From Symsagittifera roscoffensis (taxonomy: Eukaryota; Xenacoelomorpha; Acoela; Convolutidae): a stretch of 64,000 nt of DNA. A program made the position numbers and the translations under genes. Shown in pieces: positions 52,101-56,479 of this stretch (its first letter is position 1; each line of letters begins with the position of its first letter). Under the pieces are notes generated by a model. It was not told where the DNA came from. It did not search any database and saw only the letters and a list, made by a program, of their open reading frames with translations. The stretch lies in assembly GCF_963678635.1 (NCBI RefSeq), contig NC_087064.1, forward strand, positions 16,299,802-16,363,801, read 5' to 3'.

Positions 52101-55100
52101 GTTTCTGCGCTTCGCAGATATCTGTGAAAGGCCATCCAGTCTGTCTAAGCATTGTCCTTTTCTCTTATTTCCCCACATTCTAGACTGCTCTATTTTGTTG
52201 AGCGAAGCTCTTTTTTTTGCGACTCATGGCCGTTTTTTTGCGGCTAGCACTATCTCGAGATACCATTATTGCAGCCGAAATTGGCGTCTGGGCCAAAATG
52301 TTTTCTAGTTCTGATTTAAGGCTTCAACTTTCCTTCAAAAAATTCTCCATGATCGAAAAAGCTATTTTCCAAAAAATTTTTCCCTAAAAATCAAGCGAAT
52401 TGTTTTCCGTTTTAGCATTAATAATCATCATTAAAAATTTTTAAAAGCGTCCTCCGGTCATTTTAAACTGAAAGAGCGACTACTTTTTGTACTAAGTAAT
52501 TAAGCAAAAAAATACTATTCATTTTCAGATTAGTTCAGACAATTTCTAAATAGAGACTGACCTCCGAGTTAAAGTTTACTTACATTTTTACCTCTATTTT
52601 ATCTATTATTAACACTCACTCTAGAATAAGTTCACCTATTTCAAACGCCCTTCCTACAAAAATAATAAAAGGAAATTTGGACAAAAAGTGACAAAAATTA
52701 TGCAAATAAATCTTCATTTTTATAATTTTCAAGTTGTTTTTTAATTATTATTTTTTCTTAAATCAGTGTGGCCGGAAAATTCTGAGCTACTTCCACTGCA
52801 GCCGGCTATCCTTGTTTCTCGTATATCTTTTTTTAGGTGTTGTTGGTGATGGCTATAGTGATAGCAATTGGGCTGTTTGTGTTGATTGGGGTGACAGTTC
52901 TGCTGCTGAACAGACGTAACCGGAAGGAGAAGGAGGTGCTGACTAGGATGGAGACCCACTTGGAGAGGAGCAGTACTATCCATTCAAACCACAGACTGCC
53001 CTCTAAGGTGACTAAAGCAGTCTATTAGCATTTTCAAAAGTTTAAGTTCACTACCCGTACTGAGAAAATTCTTTAATTATGTCAAGAAATACTTAATTTC
53101 CGATCTCAATTTCTGGTCAGGAATTCTTTGCGAAATGTTTAAATAAAGCATGGATTTTCTATAGATACTTTATTTCTAATCCAATTTCTGGTCAGAAATT
53201 TTCAAAATCTAGGCTATTTCTAATCAGAAAAAGCTTTTTTCTAATCTAATTTCTGTTCAGAAATTTTCTTAATCTGGGCTATTTTAAATCAGAAAAAGTT
53301 TTTTTCTAATCTAATTTCTGTTCAGAAATTTTCTTAATCTGGGATATTTCTAAGCAGAAACTCCTTTTTTCTTATCCAATTTAAGGTCAATAACTTTCTA
53401 AATCTATGCTCTAGAACAGAAGAAAAAATTCTTAAATAGGTTAAATTGCATCAATTGACTTGATTAGAAACAGAAAATTTCATCGTCAATATTAATCCCA
53501 TTTGCGAAAATCAAAAGTAATCAACAGCCTATTTTCTGTGACGATTTTTAATCTTCGGTGATTTTAAGAAAACGAGGTCACACGAACAGTGGAATCAGCA
53601 TCAATTTTCACTCTTCGGCTTCTGCAGGCCCAAACTTTTATTCATCAAATCTGTACAAGGGTCGAAAGATATTAATTTCTTCGCAGCTAAGTTTTTCAGA
53701 CCGATTTCGATTTCTTAATTGTTCTTTTTTGACATTTCTTATATCATTCGGAGGTATTGTTGTCTTGAAAAAAAAAACAAATACTTCTGTAAAAACAAGA
53801 CGCGTGACAAAACTTGAAGTGGACTTTCGAAAATTTGTTTTAAAAAAATTGATTTTTTTTTTAATTTTTCAGAATAGAAATGGTTTATTTCTAACCTAAG
53901 ATAAGAAATAAGAAATTTTGTACAGAAAAAACGGGAAAACTTGGGGAGATAATCTACATAGAATTTCTATCTAGAAAAACAGCTTTCGTTCGGTACGGGT
54001 AGTGCTCGGGTACAATATTTGTTTGCTCAGATGAGCCATTTTGGGACGTTTCACATAGCGTTGAAATGAAAAAGGGGCAATATGAAGGCTCAAACAACTA
54101 ACAGTAACCGGCTATTAAACATATATAAAAACGAAACACTTTATTCATTAAAAATCATAGATGGTTGAAACAAAATAAATTTATCAAAAAATATCTAGAA
54201 ATAGAATGAATTGAAACAACATTGTTAAGTGTCAAGTAAATTTTAAAAAAGTGCCACTGTATTATCTTCAAGGTATGAAAAAACATAAGTTTGGATTTAA
54301 TTATTTTATATGTTAGAGCTTTCGCTAGTTTATTATGTTCTCGCATGTTTTTCCAAATTGGTAGAGCTATCTTAAGCAATGATTTTTCATAATGTTTAGT
54401 ATTATGTTGCTGTTTGAAGATGAGTTTTTTGTTCGATAATGTTCTTTTGATTGATGATAAAGATAATCTTAACTAATATAGGCTGTAAATAGGTTTTTTC
54501 GAATTTTCCAGAATTGGCATGGCATTTTCCAATCTAGGAAAAACCGAATCGGAAGTACTTTATACTTTTTTCAAATTTGAAGAAAATTCGTATTTATGAC
54601 GGTTACAGCAAGTTTTCACACTAACTTAAGTTTTTAATATTTAAATTAATTTTTTTCAACTAAATATAAAAAACTATGCGTTATTTCATTGAGTAAAATA
54701 GCCGGATAGTGTAGGTGGCTCATGACAATTGCATTCATTTACAGCAATCTGGTGTTTAATGGTAACGGTTTTATGATAGGTGGTAGAATTTCATTACCAG
54801 GTTTCATTTTTCTTCGAATGCTTCTAATTTCTTATTGAAATTGAAACCAATAGAAAAATGGGACCAGTGATTTTCAAACAACGAAAAATTGAAGACAATT
54901 TTTTTAAAACTTTGTTGTAGTCTTTATAATTATTTATGCAAATGGTCTGGTAACCATGTGGTCTTAAAATGTAAGGCAGTTATTATTTAGTTGGATCAAT
55001 ATTCACCTTCAGCCTATGTGGAAAACAATTACATTTGCCCTAATTTTCATGATGTGGGTTATCTTTATGAAACAAAATGTATCATATAAGATTCTTGAAA

Positions 55101-55957
55101 ACTAAAGAGCTTTAACGTGATGTATTTTTTCTCTAAAATTCGAGAAAAAAAAATTCAAAAAAGTCTAACTTTTTTTTATGTGTTCTTGAATTCATTGACA
55201 TTTTTCAGACTCTCTGTTGGCTATGTTTCAATATTAGGATGAGAATAAGGTGGAATTGATCACCTTTCAAAAAACTGATCGATTTAGAACTGATGTAAGC
55301 AGGCTCATTTTAGTAAATTAAATATTTAATAGTCTTGCATAACGCCTTACTGCAATAGCATTAAAAAAAGATTTATTTACACTAGAAAATCTCAGCAATG
55401 ACACGACAGTTTTTTAATCGATCAAAACAGTTGGACGCTGCAAAACACGGCTTATGTAAAAAAACTGCTGAAAAAATTGATTTCAAAAGTGAAAAAAAAA
55501 TCTTTTTGCCTTGAAAAAATTTCCTTAAGACGGAAAAATTAAACTACAGCAGTTCTACGAGCAGATTTTTAGCAAACAGAATGTCATTCAAACGCCAAAT
55601 TTCCCTGGATCTGAATACATAAAACGTTGTTCAATCTTGTTCGTTTCTTGAAAGGCTGTTTTCTATCAAAATGCGAACAGTTCGCTGTATGTTAGTCCTT
55701 CATTTCATGGATAAATGATTTAATCATACTTTTTAAATTAGCAATCAACATTCTCGCGCCCAAATGACTGGCGCACCCACCCAGAAGACCAGTCCAGAAG
55801 CCACTCGATGAAACAACACCAGGTGCAGCCGATGAACTATCCAGATGAGCCAGATACCATGTACACTCCAGAGGACAACATACACTTGAGGACCCACAGG
55901 GCGCCAGATGCTCTTGATAACGCGGGTAATTATGTGTTCGGCGCCAATACGATCTAA
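7733..55957 (+). CDS. Large multi-exon gene: FN3 / EGF-like / SEA / single-pass membrane protein (gene span, 25 exons, 5' end missing)
   Basis: I assembled 25 exons by matching acceptor and donor sites with reading phase, and every one of the 24 junctions agrees. The coding sum is about 4,163 nt, or roughly 1,386 residues. Domain order is one half and six complete FN3-like domains (exons 1-11), a four-Cys segment (exon 12), nine six-Cys EGF-like modules (exons 13-20), a SEA domain (exons 21-22), a Thr-rich stalk (exon 23), a transmembrane helix with basic stop-transfer (exon 24) and the cytoplasmic tail (exons 24-25). Introns between modules are mostly phase 1, as in exon-shuffled animal surface proteins. 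No signal peptide or start codon was found, so the 5' exons lie in unresolved sequence before 7733 or outside the window. The architecture implies a type I cell-surface receptor or adhesion molecule; function and orthology are not recognised. Confidence 0.88.
8460..10600 (+). mobile_element. Second Ty3/Gypsy relic, heavily decayed, in intron 1
   Basis: The plus strand, in several broken frames, carries an RT palm fragment near 9540-9680 (KSPFCFLHDILIVS in place of the YxDD segment). The RT thumb follows near 9850-9960 (KTLKQLRVFVGILDYL), then RNase H pieces near 10100-10330 (SHIGLGAT; LVSRYHQAIITALKANR). No long frame survives. The gag-side part (8460-9300) has only short frames that I could not assign. 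Confidence 0.78.
10614..11265 (+). repeat. Inverted-repeat family B (GACTGCTCGTATCAGGGC), copy 1
   Basis: The left end is AAGACTGCTCGTATCAGGGC with GTTCCGACTGCC. The right end is TTCGTATCGAAAGACGGAAC, so GTTCCGACT and its complement lie near the two ends. An internal block of about 110 bp (CCCCCCACACG to CCAATTTGGA) is duplicated. It abuts copy 2 directly. Confidence 0.75.
11266..11796 (+). repeat. Inverted-repeat family B, copy 2, in tandem with copy 1
   Basis: It has the same left and right ends as copy 1, with the right end CGAAAGTCGGAAC. Apparent reading frames at 11549-11933 run through this repeat and are not genes. Confidence 0.75.
12341..12468. repeat. Minisatellite, unit about 24 bp with a 12-bp substructure
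   Basis: The unit AAGCCCAAACAATTAAGCCT and its shorter variants repeat about six to seven times. Confidence 0.85.
13300..13463 (+). CDS. Exon 2: first half of an FN3-like domain
   Basis: The acceptor tcgttcaag leaves phase 1, matching exon 1. The donor is ATT|gtaagt in phase 0. The 54 codons start with a Pro-Asp linker and alternate Ser/Thr and hydrophobic residues, as in FN3 A-C strands. The intron before it (5.4 kb) holds a Gypsy relic and two tandem copies of a repeat family. Confidence 0.75.
13605..13655 (+). repeat. Family C terminal segment
   Basis: GCTAGCCGGTTGCTGTGCAA followed by GTAGCACAGAATGTTCCGAC is nearly identical to 31022-31066. Its complement recurs at 28971-29012, 52768-52815 and 63355-63402. 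A diverged copy is at 14880-14922. Confidence 0.7.
13919..14206 (+). CDS. Exon 3: end of one FN3-like domain and start of the next
   Basis: I chose the acceptor cattttag because it gives phase 0, matching exon 2; the nearer gtgtcag would be phase 1 and break the frame. The exon has 96 codons. It contains SGCKYSVALSPIC, the domain-closing DKCTSP, and then the first half of the following domain (PQAPSALS onward), so no intron separates these two domains. The donor is AAG|gtcagc, phase 0. Confidence 0.83.
14446..14626 (+). CDS. Exon 4: second half of an FN3-like domain
   Basis: The acceptor attctttcaag is phase 0 and the donor after CAATGCACAA is gtgagt in phase 1. The exon encodes VEVTKN, then VGFRHTVTITARC and the closing QCT. 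It completes the domain begun in exon 3. Confidence 0.88.
15544..16500. repeat. Inverted-repeat family D, diverged copy
   Basis: It starts CCGGGTTGATCTCCTTTGAC and ends ATTTTGGTCAACCAGGG. The interior has repeated CATACAATTTTCATA-type motifs in both orientations, as in the copy at 35821. Confidence 0.7.
16501..17930. other. AT-rich intron stretch without recognised features
   Basis: I saw no coding exon with matching splice phase and no repeat ends. Confidence 0.5.
17931..18306 (-). mobile_element. hAT-like MITE, family A, truncated at one end
   Basis: The CAGGCGCGGATGCGGATC end is present with an internal GCGGAT doubling. The far end stops at the family's internal GGGTCGGCAGGGGGTCGAA block. 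Confidence 0.72.
18604..18891 (+). CDS. Exon 5: one complete FN3-like domain
   Basis: The acceptor cttttcag is phase 1 and the donor gtaatt is phase 1. The 95 codons form an entire domain in one exon, from PSIVDVSSVTISSV through AGCKHGIVVTNYC to the closing QCTS. It is the clearest FN3 unit here and shows the domain-boundary phase of 1. Confidence 0.9.
19178..19337 (+). CDS. Exon 6: first half of an FN3-like domain (3' end uncertain)
   Basis: The acceptor tgttcctcgtag gives phase 1. The exon encodes PEAVSSASRSERTSSSISV and continues in the same frame. The 3' end is ambiguous. A GC donor after TCAAG (end 19337) and a GT donor at 19350 (end 19349, adding Leu-Phe-Phe) both leave phase 2, which exon 7 requires. 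I prefer 19337 because the longer form adds a hydrophobic run in a surface loop. Confidence 0.68.
19789..19910 (+). CDS. Exon 7: second half of an FN3-like domain
   Basis: The acceptor is aaatttag and the donor gttcgt, phase 2 in and phase 1 out. It encodes SETVAIDGLVPGTRYSLKVY followed by Ser-Phe-Cys and the closing QCTS, a textbook FN3 E-F-G region. Confidence 0.85.
20063..20552 (+). repeat. Inverted-repeat family B, left end missing
   Basis: It starts within the TATGGAGCAG block and ends CGAAAGTCGGAACAA. Confidence 0.7.
20735..21103 (+). mobile_element. hAT-like MITE, family A, with perfect 8-bp target duplication
   Basis: It begins CAGTTGCAGATTTAGG and ends CTAGATCCGCCTCTG. The flanks at 20727-20734 and 21104-21111 are both CTTGAGAG. 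This is the best evidence for hAT-style transposition of the family. Confidence 0.86.
21335..21736 (+). repeat. Inverted-repeat family B, with internal deletion
   Basis: Both ends are present (GACTGCTCGTATCAGGGC and GAAAGTCGGAGCAA). The interior containing the TTACGCGTTAATAGCG block is deleted. A more diverged family start follows at about 21797. Confidence 0.7.
21974..22250 (+). mobile_element. tRNA-derived SINE, copy 2, with duplicated 5' end
   Basis: This is the same family as the copy at 6436. The first 40 bp, which carry the A-box-like segment, are present twice in tandem (21974-22013 and 22014-22053). The B-box-like GATGTCCGAGGCCC is mutated. Confidence 0.75.
22251..23540. other. AT-rich intron stretch without recognised features
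   Basis: No exon or repeat terminus could be supported here. Confidence 0.5.
23541..24110 (+). repeat. Four tandem copies of a ~143-bp unit containing acceptor-like sites
   Basis: The block TTCTTGTTTGATTAATTTGA starts copies at 23541, 23694, 23827 and 23969. Copies 1, 2 and 4 contain a T-rich run ending in AG, followed by AAAAAGCATTTGTCAAC or a variant; copy 3 has TTTCTGAAAT at that position. The array lies in the intron before exon 8. Confidence 0.85.
24444..24565 (+). CDS. Exon 8: first half of an FN3-like domain
   Basis: The acceptor ctaaatttag is phase 1 and the donor gtaagt phase 0. It encodes PANPEGVTISTR, then PTEVTLQWTMP, the conserved FN3 B-strand tryptophan region. A four-copy tandem repeat containing acceptor-like sites lies 0.3-0.9 kb upstream in the same intron. 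Confidence 0.88.
24648..24910. repeat. Degenerate minisatellite of TGTTCGACTTT-like units
   Basis: Many imperfect copies of GTTCGACTTTGTGTTCGACT occur just after exon 8. An apparent 77-codon frame here is only the repeat. Confidence 0.75.
24984..25016. repeat. (GT)n microsatellite
   Basis: An interrupted GT run. Confidence 0.8.
25593..25833. mobile_element. Inverted-repeat family E (GGCGACAATTC ends), MITE-like
   Basis: The left end is GGCGACAATTCGCAATTGGC and the right end TTATGAATTGTCGCC. Further GCGACAATT and AATTGTCGC motifs lie inside each arm. A small GCGAAGCAGA tandem repeat (25690-25722) is in the middle. A related end occurs at 31484-31530. Confidence 0.72.
25859..26015 (+). CDS. 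Exon 9: second half of an FN3-like domain
   Basis: The acceptor taccgtaatag is phase 0 and the donor gtaatg phase 1. It encodes FSGLSSGTCYQLAVGAIFRC and the closing GCT. The acceptor lies about 25 bp after the right end of an inverted-repeat element (25593-25833), so the branch-point region may be element-derived. Confidence 0.85.
26272..26353 (+). CDS. Exon 10: start of the seventh FN3-like domain
   Basis: The acceptor actttttttag is phase 1 and the donor AG|gtaaca phase 2. The short exon encodes APADVTTLTYSVVF and an Asn/Asp-rich loop, the A-B strands of the domain completed by exon 11. Confidence 0.83.
26669..26898 (+). CDS. Exon 11: remainder of the seventh FN3-like domain
   Basis: The acceptor tgctcttaag is phase 2 and the donor gtgaga phase 1. 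It encodes GYIDGFQVIVQRA (C strand) and LTVDGLTPGQQYTLEV (E-F strands). This last domain lacks the F-strand cysteine seen in the others. Confidence 0.88.
27150..27245 (+). CDS. Exon 12: four-cysteine segment between FN3 and EGF-like regions
   Basis: The acceptor cgtaatttag is phase 1 and the donor gtaagt phase 1. The 31 codons carry four cysteines (GCNPGNC, YRC, GNC), resembling the end of an EGF-like module. Confidence 0.8.
27857..28099 (+). CDS. Exon 13: two EGF-like modules
   Basis: The acceptor attttccag is phase 1 and the donor gttatt phase 1. Two six-cysteine modules are read. The first has spacing C-x7-C-x9-C-x6-C-x-C-x11-C. The second has C-x6-C-x-C-x8-C-x-C-x12-C. These two spacing classes recur in later exons. 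Confidence 0.88.
28383..28980. mobile_element. Family C element with 12-bp terminal inverted repeats
   Basis: TGTTCCGACCAT at 28383-28394 and its exact complement at 28969-28980 bound the element. The interior shares the TTCAGTCGTGATTC..ACGACAT block with 62410 and 63010. No target duplication is evident. Confidence 0.7.
29313..29465 (+). CDS. Exon 14: EGF-like module, long-spaced class
   Basis: The acceptor gcctgtattcag is phase 1 and the donor gtgagt phase 1. Six cysteines are spaced C-x6-C-x9-C-x6-C-x-C-x20-C. A repeat with 12-bp terminal inverted repeats (28383-28980) lies in the intron before it. Confidence 0.86.
29783..30160 (+). mobile_element. hAT-like MITE, family A, left end lost
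   Basis: The internal blocks and the right end GCTAGATCCGTCCCTG are present. The left terminus is missing. Confidence 0.7.
30358..30501 (+). CDS. Exon 15: EGF-like module, CxC class
   Basis: The acceptor ttttccttcag is phase 1 and the donor gtaagt phase 1. Cysteine spacing is C-x8-C-x-C-x8-C-x-C-x13-C. It includes one N-glycosylation sequon (NST). Confidence 0.9.
31022..31066 (+). repeat. Family C terminal segment
   Basis: GATAGCCGGTTGCTGTGCAA and the AGTAGCACAGAATGTTCCGA block match 13605-13655. Confidence 0.7.
31337..31447 (+). CDS. Exon 16: EGF-like module, CxC class
   Basis: The acceptor tttttttcag is phase 1 and the donor gtaagt phase 1. Cysteine spacing is C-x6-C-x-C-x8-C-x-C-x11-C. 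Confidence 0.88.
32403..32890 (+). repeat. Inverted-repeat family B, diverged copy
   Basis: It starts AACAAGACTGCTCGTATAC and ends TTCGAAAGTTGGAAC. It lies in the intron before exon 17. Confidence 0.68.
33074..33230 (+). CDS. Exon 17: EGF-like module, long-spaced class
   Basis: The acceptor gattttttcag is phase 1 and the donor AG|gtgagc phase 2. The module's sixth cysteine lies in exon 18, across the phase-2 junction. Spacing is C-x11-C-x13-C-x7-C-x-C-x14-C. Confidence 0.85.
33290..33440 (-). mobile_element. hAT-like MITE, family A, internal fragment
   Basis: The blocks TTGACCAAATTGAGTTTCC and TTTGGCGCCTTTGAAAAAAA match the family interior. Both ends are absent. Confidence 0.5.
33441..35068. 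other. Intron stretch with only low-level repeats
   Basis: Scattered TGGATTCCGCAAC-type motifs occur between about 34180 and 34400. No exon is supported. Confidence 0.5.
35069..35175. repeat. Short tandem array of GTTGGCAAGAATTGAG-type units
   Basis: The block AATTGAGATC..CGTTTGAGTTGGCA repeats about four times, with shortening. Confidence 0.7.
35281..35600. repeat. Repeat with TGGATTCCGCAAC motifs
   Basis: TTGTGGATTCCGCAACAAAT and GTTTGGCCTCGTAA also occur at 25231-25320, and related motifs lie at 34180-34400 and 47540-47830. No termini were defined. Confidence 0.55.
35821..36763. mobile_element. Inverted-repeat family D with perfect 12-bp ends
   Basis: CCCGGGTTGACC at 35821-35832 and its exact complement at 36752-36763 bound a 943-bp element. 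Arms carry nested ATCATACAATT and AATTGTATGA motifs that can form hairpins. No transposase frame was seen. Confidence 0.78.
36852..37015 (+). CDS. Exon 18: EGF-like module, CxC class with long first loop
   Basis: The acceptor ttgtctcacag is phase 2 and the donor gtgagc phase 1. The exon first completes the last cysteine of the preceding module, then encodes C-x21-C-x-C-x8-C-x-C-x12-C. Confidence 0.87.
37107..37154. repeat. (GT)n microsatellite
   Basis: A run of more than 20 GT units shortly after exon 18. Confidence 0.92.
37453..37611 (+). CDS. Exon 19: EGF-like module, long-spaced class
   Basis: The acceptor gcatatttcag is phase 1. Spacing is C-x6-C-x13-C-x9-C-x-C-x15-C. The donor T|gttaga is weak; without splicing the frame would stop two codons later (TGT TAG). 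Splicing in phase 1 restores the frame to exon 20. Confidence 0.8.
38386..38517 (+). CDS. Exon 20: EGF-like module, CxC class
   Basis: The acceptor taacttttcag is phase 1 and the donor gtaagt phase 1. Spacing is C-x8-C-x-C-x8-C-x-C-x11-C, with an NTS sequon. The following intron (7.3 kb) holds the triplicated repeat and a Gypsy relic. Confidence 0.86.
   Translation, partial: PSFLLPTSVTRAFLLQDAFVSTTTEYQLAPVETVTSCRIPVHA
38740..38908 (+). pseudogene. Third Gypsy element: aspartic-protease fragment
   Basis: The plus strand reads GLDISTTLLEMPIMNLELKA, then CKIGTKVNART where a D-T-G-A-x-V-N motif would be expected. This resembles the Gypsy protease region with the catalytic Asp lost. The triplicated repeat follows immediately. 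Confidence 0.45.
38909..40360. repeat. 1.45-kb tandem unit, copy 1 of 3
   Basis: It starts ACTCAAATAGACAAATATTA and ends ATTATTTTGTTTTGAG. Copies differ by scattered substitutions and small indels. A segment GAAATCTACAATTGGCG could be an LTR end plus primer-binding site, which would make each unit LTR plus leader; this is unproven. Confidence 0.92.
40361..41806. repeat. 1.45-kb tandem unit, copy 2 of 3
   Basis: It is directly joined to copy 1 and about 97-98% similar by eye. A minus-strand frame of 77-82 codons appears in copies 1 and 2 and is shortened in copy 3, so it is not under obvious constraint. Confidence 0.92.
41807..43249. repeat. 1.45-kb tandem unit, copy 3 of 3
   Basis: This is the most diverged copy. 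It ends at TTGTTTTGA, where Gypsy pol sequence begins directly. Confidence 0.9.
43250..45120 (+). mobile_element. Third Gypsy element: RT thumb, RNase H end and integrase relic
   Basis: Plus-strand pieces include EKIRSTKYPRTTK (RT thumb), a GFDYKFKYVPES segment (end of RNase H), LASWPGMPKDVKRLVSRCKI (integrase H2C2 region) and FVSIDSGSGWREAF (integrase core). LRKPAKHYRDSIP near 45020-45060 matches the usual C-terminal end. Several stops and shifts break it. The RT palm is missing, with the tandem array in its place. Confidence 0.8.
45158..45237. other. 80-nt imperfect hairpin
   Basis: CTCACCTGAT (45158-45167) pairs with ATCAGGTGAG (45228-45237). Inside, ACAGCAGCAAT (45191-45201) pairs with ATTGCTGT (45211-45218). 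It may be a palindromic mini-element or an RNA hairpin. Confidence 0.5.
45480..45745 (-). mobile_element. hAT-like MITE, family A, degraded fragment
   Basis: The family blocks ACCAAAAAATTCGC and TATTGGCGCCATAGGCGTC are recognisable. It ends about 65 bp before the exon 21 acceptor. Confidence 0.5.
45811..45920 (+). CDS. Exon 21: first half of a SEA domain
   Basis: The acceptor ttcctattttag is phase 1 and the donor gtacgc phase 0. It encodes VSFSFELTYDGTFDDALLD and further residues ending FREQCNQLKTN. This is the beta-alpha start typical of SEA domains of membrane-tethered mucin-like proteins. Confidence 0.85.
46296..46636 (+). mobile_element. hAT-like MITE, family A, ends damaged
   Basis: The interior (GGCGCCTTCGACGCCAATAT and following) aligns with other copies. 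Both termini are rearranged. Confidence 0.65.
47010..47383 (-). mobile_element. hAT-like MITE, family A
   Basis: It starts CAGTAGGGTCGAATCTAGGA and has the full interior. It ends at GATCGAATCCCTGAGA without the distal terminus. Confidence 0.68.
48512..48731 (+). CDS. Exon 22: second half of a SEA domain with GSI cleavage-type site
   Basis: The acceptor aatgctgtttcag is phase 0 and the donor gttagt phase 1. The sequence APGSIKAVYTIVFPV carries Gly-Ser-Ile at 48578-48586, where SEA domains undergo autoproteolysis between Gly and Ser. An N-glycosylation sequon (HNIS) precedes it. Confidence 0.86.
49272..49335 (+). repeat. Inverted-repeat family B, left end only
   Basis: GACTGCTCGTATCAGGGC and the following CCCTGATTGTTAGCACTG match the family start. 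It ends at the gag remnant. Confidence 0.6.
49345..49680 (-). pseudogene. LTR-retrotransposon gag (capsid) remnant
   Basis: The minus strand reads NDYLNAVTANLILKIGPELI, HQNWIHKRTALKQATLDGA, QKWFSILPTEIKSDWKRF and TQEFSKIFDSE. This is the W..R..l...L.g.A..W...LP pattern of retrotransposon gag. It is preceded by MMFTGTDPE in another frame. Family B repeat sequence follows on its low-coordinate side. Confidence 0.72.
50819..51249 (+). mobile_element. hAT-like MITE, family A, full length
   Basis: It begins CAGGGGCGGATTTAGG and ends CTAGATCCGCCCCTG. The flanks CAGCTTAT and CAGCTTAG are a target duplication with one mismatch. The ends are the least degraded of any copy here. Confidence 0.86.
51804..51925 (+). 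CDS. Exon 23: threonine-rich juxtamembrane stalk
   Basis: The acceptor attcaatacag is phase 1 and the donor gtacta phase 0. It encodes an acidic start, a run of eleven threonines, then an Asp-rich segment ending LMM just before the membrane helix. This is a likely O-glycosylated stalk. Confidence 0.82.
52096..52320. repeat. Dispersed repeat shared with 61880-62060
   Basis: TTTCTGCG.TT.GCAGA, CTGTCTAAGCAT and the T-run before GCGA.TCA.GG occur in the same order in both places. Confidence 0.6.
52768..52815 (-). repeat. Family C terminal segment just upstream of the exon 24 acceptor
   Basis: TGTGGCCGGAAAATTCTGAG, CACTGCAGCCGGCTATCC is a diverged family C end. The exon 24 acceptor lies 21 bp downstream. 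Confidence 0.6.
52837..53007 (+). CDS. Exon 24: transmembrane helix and start of cytoplasmic tail
   Basis: The acceptor atctttttttag is phase 0 and the donor AAG|gtgact phase 0. It encodes VLLVMAIVIAIGLFVLIG and six more hydrophobic residues, then NRRNRKEKE, a basic stop-transfer signal. This puts the C-terminus in the cytoplasm. Confidence 0.9.
53049..54004. mobile_element. Element with 12-bp CACTACCCGTAC inverted repeats and an internal tandem array
   Basis: CACTACCCGTAC at 53049-53060 and GTACGGGTAGTG at 53993-54004 are exact complements. The left half holds about four copies of a 70-bp unit (TTTCTGTTCAGAAATTTTCT). The CACTA start recalls the CACTA superfamily, but the 3-bp flanks (GTT and CTC) do not match. 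It begins 41 bp after exon 24. Confidence 0.7.
54005..55741. other. AT-rich intron stretch without recognised features
   Basis: Only a short dispersed motif (CTGTTGGCTATG near 55211, also at 38188 and 60616 in complement) was noticed. Confidence 0.5.
55742..55957 (+). CDS. Exon 25: cytoplasmic C-terminus and stop codon
   Basis: The acceptor ttttaaattag is phase 0, matching exon 24. The 71 codons are hydrophilic (QSTFSRPNDW to DALDNAG) and rich in Pro, His and Asp, with tyrosines in PMNYPDEP and DTMYTPED. The last eight codons (YVFGANTI) and the TAA at 55955-55957 lie in sequence matching the hAT-like MITE family. Alternatively GCGG|gtaatt at 55925 is a donor to an exon outside the window. 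Confidence 0.78.
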   Translation, partial: QSTFSRPNDWRTHPEDQSRSHSMKQHQVQPMNYPDEPDTMYTPEDNIHLRTHRAPDALDNAGNYVFGANTI

Positions 55958-56201
55958 TTTTGAAGGGGATGCGCACCAAAAAACGCATTTTTTTGGGTCA
56001 AAAATTAATTACGAATGATGCCTAAAGCGTATTTTCTGTTTTTTTTTAAATCGCCTGCGGCAAAACAATTTCAATCTAAGGACTTTGTAGTGATTTGAGA
56101 GAGCTCGAAAATCATAATGTGGTCGACCTACTAAAAGTTCGACAAAGTTTTTGAACATTTTCCCCGGTGGTCTCTCTCGAGAAAATTCTAGATCCCCCCT
56201 G
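55928..56201 (+). mobile_element. hAT-like MITE, family A, left end lost, overlapping the last coding exon
   Basis: The copy begins in the TTCGGCGCCAATA block and ends CTAGATCCCCCCTG. The stop codon of the large gene lies in its CTAATTTTGA block, which other copies share. Confidence 0.75.
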
Positions 56202-56372
56202 GTTTTGAAGCGTTGTCATTGGTCAGAAACAATTTCAAATTTAAATCTTGAAGTCCGAAAAATTAACCAACTTTCGAAGACCTTGTTTTGAGGCATCTTA
56301 ACGTATTCGTTAACAACTTGCATTTAAATTAGATCATTAAAAAATGAAAAAGCGGAGCCAAAAGTATCAGTG

Positions 56373-56378
56373 AATAAA
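56373..56378 (+). promoter_or_regulatory. Candidate polyadenylation signal for the large membrane-protein gene
   Basis: AATAAA lies 416 bp after the stop codon and is the first plausible plus-strand signal after the inserted MITE. It is about 100 bp from the minus-strand signal of the opposing gene. Confidence 0.4.
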
Positions 56379-56473
56379 ACATCTAAAATAATGTGAGAAG
56401 CAACATCTCAAAACCAGACAATTTTTAGGCTGAGGAGGGTATTTTACTTCTAGTTCAAACTCTGATATCGATA

Positions 56474-56479
56474 TTTATT
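56474..56479 (-). promoter_or_regulatory. Candidate polyadenylation signal for the AGXT2-like gene
   Basis: TTTATT on the plus strand reads AATAAA on the minus strand, about 185 bp after the stop of the aminotransferase gene. Confidence 0.4.
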
